Source: Clostridium sp. UBA6640 (GTDB lineage Bacteria; Bacillota; Clostridia; Clostridiales; Clostridiaceae). From it: DNA of 8,682 bases. Positions within the stretch are counted from its first letter, which is position 1. Every line of letters starts with the position of its first letter. The position numbers and the translations under genes are program-made. The notes beneath the pieces are model-generated. The model saw nothing but the letters and a program-made list of their open reading frames with translations, was not told the origin of the DNA and ran no database searches. Shown here in pieces: positions 6,168 to 8,682 of this stretch. The stretch spans positions 70,909-79,590 of the forward strand of contig NZ_DKLM01000031.1 of NCBI RefSeq assembly GCF_002455975.1, read 5' to 3'.

Positions 6168-6953
6168 TTACTTTTTTCTAAAAACATCTAAACTGTGATG
6201 CGTTATTCCGACTAAATCAGTACGCTCACATATAGAAAAATGATATTTTAAATAAGTTTCAAACATTTTTTCATCCATTTCATCAATTGTATTACGCATA
6301 TGATTTGTTAACAAATCAGTTGCAACAAAATGAAGGCGTTCAATATTATATCCTGCCATTAATTCATCAATTTCCTCTTTCCTATACATTTCAAACAGTA
6401 ATGATGGATTTGACAGACATTTAAACGTATCTCCGTCAACAATACCATTTTGAATACCCTCAAGAATATTGCCTTGCTGGAAACCCCAAGTTGCAATCGT
6501 TGCGTCGTTCATACAATACGCGACAAATACAACCCCACCTTTTTTCGTAACTCTGATAGCTTCACTGATGGCTTGTTTTTTATCATCATTAAACAAATGG
6601 TATAAAGGACCAAGAACTAACGTAATATCAAAAGTTTCATCGTCATAGCATGACAAGTCTATCGCATTGCCTTGTCTGACATCTATATTGCAATTTTCAG
6701 TAACCTTGTCCTTGAGAATATCAATATTATGTTGTATAAGTTCAATCGCATCAACTTGAAATCTTTTTTCTGCAATTGTAAGTGAATATCTGCCTGTCCC
6801 TGCACCTACTTCTAAAACACGCATTCCTTTTTTCAGAAACTTGTTTATATACTTCATCGTAGTAAGAAATTCCACCTGACCATGCTTTGATGTAAGACGA
6901 CCATCTTCATCATAATTATTATAATACTCTGTTAAATATTTAAGTTCACCCAT
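6168..6953 (-). CDS. Class I SAM-dependent methyltransferase
   Basis: The 261-residue product has a Rossmann-fold methyltransferase domain. Motif I is VLEVGAGTG (46-54), which binds S-adenosylmethionine. The acidic end of strand 2 is VDAIEL (67-72), with E71 expected to hold the ribose. GNAIDL is at 95-100, motif IV FDITLVLGPLYHL at 108-120, and the motif VI region VTKKGGVVFVAY at 135-146. This fits the Methyltransf_25/11 group. The C-terminal third (about 160-261) is a variable substrate-facing part. The substrate is unknown; relatives methylate varied small molecules. It is cytoplasmic, with no signal peptide. The start is well supported by GGGAGGAG about 8 bases before ATG 6953. It is separated by 297 bases (including repeat copy B) from the HD gene and by 156 bases from the GrpB-like gene. 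I see no clear terminator for it. Confidence 0.88.
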   Translation of the reverse strand: MGELKYLTEYYNNYDEDGRLTSKHGQVEFLTTMKYINKFLKKGMRVLEVGAGTGRYSLTIAEKRFQVDAIELIQHNIDILKDKVTENCNIDVRQGNAIDLSCYDDETFDITLVLGPLYHLFNDDKKQAISEAIRVTKKGGVVFVAYCMNDATIATWGFQQGNILEGIQNGIVDGDTFKCLSNPSLLFEMYRKEEIDELMAGYNIERLHFVATDLLTNHMRNTIDEMDEKMFETYLKYHFSICERTDLVGITHHSLDVFRKK

Positions 6954-7070
6954 AACTTTCTCCTCCCTTTTATCTCACAATATTTTACTATAATGAATTA
7001 ATCATAACATATTTTTTAAACCTAAGACGCTCGAAATTTTAGATATGAAACAAGTCATTTAAAGTCATTA

Positions 7071-7206
7071 TTATGCTCTATAAATTACTTATTAAAGTTA
7101 GTATAAAACCTTTGAATTATGGAACAAAAATACCGTAAAATTCAAATTTGAATAATACGGTATTATGAATAAATTATTTAATTATTAATGTAGTACATTT
7201 TATAAG
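7071..7206 (-). repeat. Copy B of the dispersed hairpin repeat
   Basis: Positions 7071-7164 align with 8091-8185 at roughly 80% identity by eye (about 70 of 88 over the core). Both start with TTATG.TCTATAAATTACTTA and both contain CCGTAAAATTCA. The gene-side part (7165-7206) is more diverged but resembles copy D (ATTATT.A, then TAATGT, then ATAAGAAT). It begins about 45 bases downstream of the HD-domain gene stop and lies in the same orientation as the other copies. The rest of the gap before the methyltransferase start (6954-7070) holds only the ribosome binding site and weak promoter-like AT-rich sequence. Confidence 0.7.
7129..7164 (-). terminator. Intrinsic terminator of the HD-domain gene (repeat hairpin B)
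   Basis: This 36-base sequence is nearly a perfect palindrome. On the minus strand the outer arms are AATACCGTA (7164-7156) and TACGGTATT (7137-7129), 9 perfect pairs. A 2x2 U-U internal loop follows, then a self-complementary core (ATTCAAATTTGAAT). The 3' arm continues into TTTTTG. The site lies 87 bases after the stop of the HD-domain gene. Size, internal loop and U-tract match hairpins A and C. Confidence 0.65.
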
Positions 7207-7250
7207 AATATTTCAAATTTAATCATTATATTCTTAGTAGAAAGTTATCT

Positions 7251-7883
7251 TTATAATTCAAAGGTATTCTCTACAACTCCTGGTAGTATGCTATATATAG
7301 ATTTTCCTATTTTTTCATCAAAATAATTTTTCAGTTCCATGAAAGCTTTCCATTTTGGAATAACATGTTCACTTGCCCCATGTCGTAATGCCACATCTAC
7401 AAGTCTTTTTTCTATAAGTGTAAAACCATTATGTAATCCTAATGCATCACATAATTGTATTAATTTATCGTAATCATCATACTCAACTTTATTTAAAAAA
7501 TCTTCAACAAAGTTATATCCGTCACCTGTGCAACTTTCTTTAACTTCAAAAATATCTGAAATATTTTTACTTGGACAAGAATGTGTTACACAAATTTTAG
7601 CTAAAAAATTATATCCCCTTTCCATAGAATACTTATATCCCTCCATAATATGTCCTATGGTGGTCCTTCCACTCGGTGTTGTTTTACCAATATCATGAAG
7701 AAGACCTAAGGTATATGCCACTTCAGGGTCCAAATCCTTACAATTAGCTGCTATCAATTTTGCACTTTCCGCAACATATTTACAATGTCCAATCCACGGT
7801 CCTGGATTTATCTTTTCAGCCTCTTCCAATAATAACTTTGCTTCTTCTAAAGTTGGAACTCCCTCTATAATATGACTTTTCAA
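7251..7883 (-). CDS. HD-domain (HDIG) phosphohydrolase
   Basis: From the chosen start the product is 210 residues. It has an HD metal-dependent phosphohydrolase domain: His33 (WIGHC), His63-Asp64 in LLHDIGK, His78 (IGHIMEGY), His101 (VTHSC) and a final Asp146 (LCDALG). The HDIG form and metal ligands are complete, so an active cytoplasmic phosphatase or phosphodiesterase acting on a nucleotide-type substrate is likely; the substrate is unknown. The start is uncertain. ATG 7922 has no ribosome binding site. ATG 7892 lies flush against AGGGGG. TTG 7883 has AGGGGG 9 bases upstream, so I prefer 7883. The conserved region begins 10 residues later, so the choice does not affect the domain. A TATAAT lies at 7957-7952. 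Repeat copies A and B flank the gene, and B supplies its terminator. Confidence 0.82.
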   Translation of the reverse strand: MKSHIIEGVPTLEEAKLLLEEAEKINPGPWIGHCKYVAESAKLIAANCKDLDPEVAYTLGLLHDIGKTTPSGRTTIGHIMEGYKYSMERGYNFLAKICVTHSCPSKNISDIFEVKESCTGDGYNFVEDFLNKVEYDDYDKLIQLCDALGLHNGFTLIEKRLVDVALRHGASEHVIPKWKAFMELKNYFDEKIGKSIYSILPGVVENTFEL

Positions 7884-7951
7884 TTCACTCATCCCCCTAA
7901 TAATCAAATTGTTTGCCATCATAATACAATTATGTCTTAATTTATACGAAA

Positions 7952-7957
7952 ATTATA
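7952..7957 (-). promoter_or_regulatory. Candidate -10 box for the HD-domain gene
   Basis: On the minus strand a perfect TATAAT lies at 7957-7952, which would start transcription near 7945, about 60 bases before the preferred TTG start. No good -35 hexamer sits 16-18 bases upstream, so this is tentative. A second AT-rich candidate (TATAAA, about 7947-7942) lies just below. The rest of the gap up to the repeat (7958-8090) shows only a short inverted repeat (ATTCC..GGAAT near 7992-8004) and nothing else I can support. Confidence 0.3.
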
Positions 7958-8090
7958 ACATATTTTACACTTTATTGTATTATTTCGCCATATTCCCTAG
8001 GAATGATTTTTATCTTCTAACATCATATTACTTAGTTCTAAAAGAGCTTAATTTTTAAGTGAGCACTGCACTCCCCTATACAAAATAATA

Positions 8091-8222
8091 TTATGTTCTA
8101 TAAATTACTTACTAAATTTAATATAAAAACCTTTAAATTTTGAAATAAAAACACCGTAAAATTCATTGCTGAACAATACGATATCTTAATAATTACTATC
8201 TATTTAAAAACTGATTTTAATA
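8091..8222 (-). repeat. Copy A of the dispersed hairpin repeat
   Basis: The best-conserved part, 8091-8185, aligns with 7071-7164 with one single-base gap (about 80% identity by eye). It also matches 3224-3324 in its TATAAA, TTTGAAAT and AAAACACC..AAAATTCAT blocks. The gene-side part (8186-8222) is only weakly similar to the other copies and runs up to the stop codon of the DUF6483-type gene at 8223. Orientation relative to the upstream gene is the same as in copies B, C and D. No terminal inverted repeats or target duplications are obvious. Confidence 0.7.
8150..8185 (-). terminator. Intrinsic terminator of the DUF6483-type gene (repeat hairpin A)
   Basis: On the minus strand the outer arms are GATATCGTA (8185-8177) and TACGGTGTT (8158-8150), with three G-U pairs and no mismatch; two more A-U pairs extend it outward. 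Inside is a 2x2 U-U loop, then GUUCA/UGAAU closed by a GCAA (GNRA-type) tetraloop at 8169-8166. A U-tract follows the arm (TTTTTATTT counting its last bases). Pairing is complete only on the minus strand: on the plus strand the G-U pairs become A-C mismatches. This points to selection on minus-strand RNA. Confidence 0.65.
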
Positions 8223-8576
8223 TTAATTCTCAATAATTTTTTCCATATCCTTTAATCCTTGAAGTACTTCTTCCCTTGAGAATTTTCCTTTAATAAGTTC
8301 TTCATCACTCTTTGAAAGTAAAATATTATAAAAATCTTTTCCTATGCTAATCAAATCATTAGAAGGATTTTTGTGTAATTCTTCAAATAATATGTTTTCT
8401 GCCTCATTATATTTACCTTCAAAAACAAGTTTTTTTAATAAAATATGAAGTATTTCTTCTGAAGATAATGAATCTAAATTAATATTTTCATATTCTTCTT
8501 GCTCTTTGTGTAAAAGTACCTTTGCAGCAAACTTTCCAAGGTCTTCTGCTAATCTTAATATATAATCATTATTCAT
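8223..8576 (-). CDS. DUF6483-type small helical protein
   Basis: The product is 117 residues, acidic, predicted almost wholly helical, with no signal peptide or membrane segment and no cysteine. It opens NNDYILRLAEDLGKFAAKVL and has a central LVFEGKYNEAENILFEELHKNP (about 50-71) that resembles a tetratricopeptide-like helical hairpin. This N-terminus and the EGK.NEAENLLF motif fit the DUF6483 family of Firmicute proteins, whose function is unknown. The start ATG 8576 is chosen because the protein begins at the conserved NDYI. The sequence just before it (AAAGATAAACG) is a poor ribosome binding site. A strong AAAGGAGGT lies 54 bases upstream, beyond a stem-loop. A short frame also ends at an overlapping ATGA here. 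Repeat hairpin A terminates the transcript. Confidence 0.8.
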   Translation of the reverse strand: MNNDYILRLAEDLGKFAAKVLLHKEQEEYENINLDSLSSEEILHILLKKLVFEGKYNEAENILFEELHKNPSNDLISIGKDFYNILLSKSDEELIKGKFSREEVLQGLKDMEKIIEN

Positions 8577-8682
8577 CGTTTATCTTTAGTGAAAGAGTGT
8601 ATTATAAATATCAAACCCTCGCTAAAGTTTACCTCCTTTCTTTTTATACTTTTTTCCGTATATAACATATTAATAACTTTGT
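8573..8682 (-). other. Short open frame entering from the window edge, overlapping the DUF6483-type start
   Basis: A minus-strand frame is open from the window edge to TGA at 8575-8573. It could start at ATG 8668 (31 codons; only a weak ribosome binding site precedes it) or be the tail of a gene beyond the window. Its stop overlaps the next start as ATGA, a layout typical of translational coupling. Against it, the strong Shine-Dalgarno at 8639-8631 lies inside the frame, and the encoded peptide is not recognisable. An open run of this length is not rare in AT-rich DNA. Confidence 0.2.
8577..8639 (-). promoter_or_regulatory. Shine-Dalgarno separated from its start codon by a stem-loop
   Basis: On the minus strand the leader contains AAAGGAGGT (8639-8631), a near-perfect Shine-Dalgarno sequence with no start codon at normal distance. 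Three bases later a stem-loop begins. Arms CTTTAGCGAGGG (8627-8616) and CTTTCACTAAAG (8595-8584) pair at 11 of 12 positions (two G-U, one C-A mismatch), with a 20-base loop. After it come ATAAACG and the ATG at 8576. If the stem forms, the effective distance from GGAGG to AUG is about 11 bases. As an alternative, the loop contains TATAAT (8606-8601), which could be a -10 box producing a transcript without the Shine-Dalgarno. Confidence 0.45.

Noticed and set aside
6139..6170. AT-only inverted repeat overlapping the methyltransferase stop, followed by T6 on the plus strand
   Set aside because: The stem is imperfect and all A/T, the T-run is on the strand without a gene, and most of it is expected from base composition.
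7989..8004. ATATTCCCTAG shared between about 7989 and 3138 as a possible common far end of repeat copies A and C
   Set aside because: The roughly 90 bases between this block and the repeat core do not align convincingly, so the shared 11-mer may be chance.

Overview
The window looks like a chromosomal accessory region of a low-GC Firmicute, most likely Clostridium in the broad sense. The DNA is very AT-rich, codons are A/T-ending, Shine-Dalgarno sequences of the AGGAGG/GGGAGG type are strong, and gene families match those common in clostridia. No species can be fixed from the sequence alone. Every convincing gene is on the minus strand, so the transcription order runs from high to low coordinates.

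Layout in transcription order. At 8682-8577 is a leader with a strong Shine-Dalgarno sequence separated from the start codon by a stem-loop. It precedes a DUF6483-type protein (8576-8223). Next come an HD-domain (HDIG) phosphohydrolase (7883-7251), a class I SAM methyltransferase (6953-6168), a two-gene unit of a GrpB/UPF0157 nucleotidyltransferase-like protein (6011-5499) and a Nudix hydrolase (5469-4951), and a secreted or membrane-anchored subtilisin-like protease with an unusual active site (4675-3401). These are followed by a GNAT acetyltransferase (3020-2538), an APH-family small-molecule kinase (2333-1326), a cysteine-rich DUF3795-type protein (1060-503), and the first 110 codons of a membrane-anchored protein cut by the window edge (330-1).

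Except for GrpB-Nudix, the genes appear to be separate transcription units with 170-380 bp gaps. They form no recognisable pathway. Several (kinase, acetyltransferase, Nudix, GrpB, methyltransferase) belong to families that modify or clean up small molecules, and this looks like a collection of single accessory genes. I see no insertion sequence, phage module, CRISPR array, tRNA or intact rRNA gene.

The most interesting structure is non-coding. A dispersed repeat of about 95-150 bp occurs four times (about 386-465, 3224-3370, 7071-7206, 8091-8222), always in the same orientation and always directly downstream of a gene. Each copy is built around a 36-nt hairpin. In three copies the hairpin is followed by a U-tract, as in an intrinsic terminator. 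The outer stem changes sequence between copies while pairing is kept, and an internal 2x2 pyrimidine loop is preserved. Other items are the hairpin between the Shine-Dalgarno and AUG of the DUF6483 gene, an rRNA-spacer-like fragment at 1195-1256, and operator-like repeats upstream of the protease and kinase genes. All alignments and folds were done by eye.
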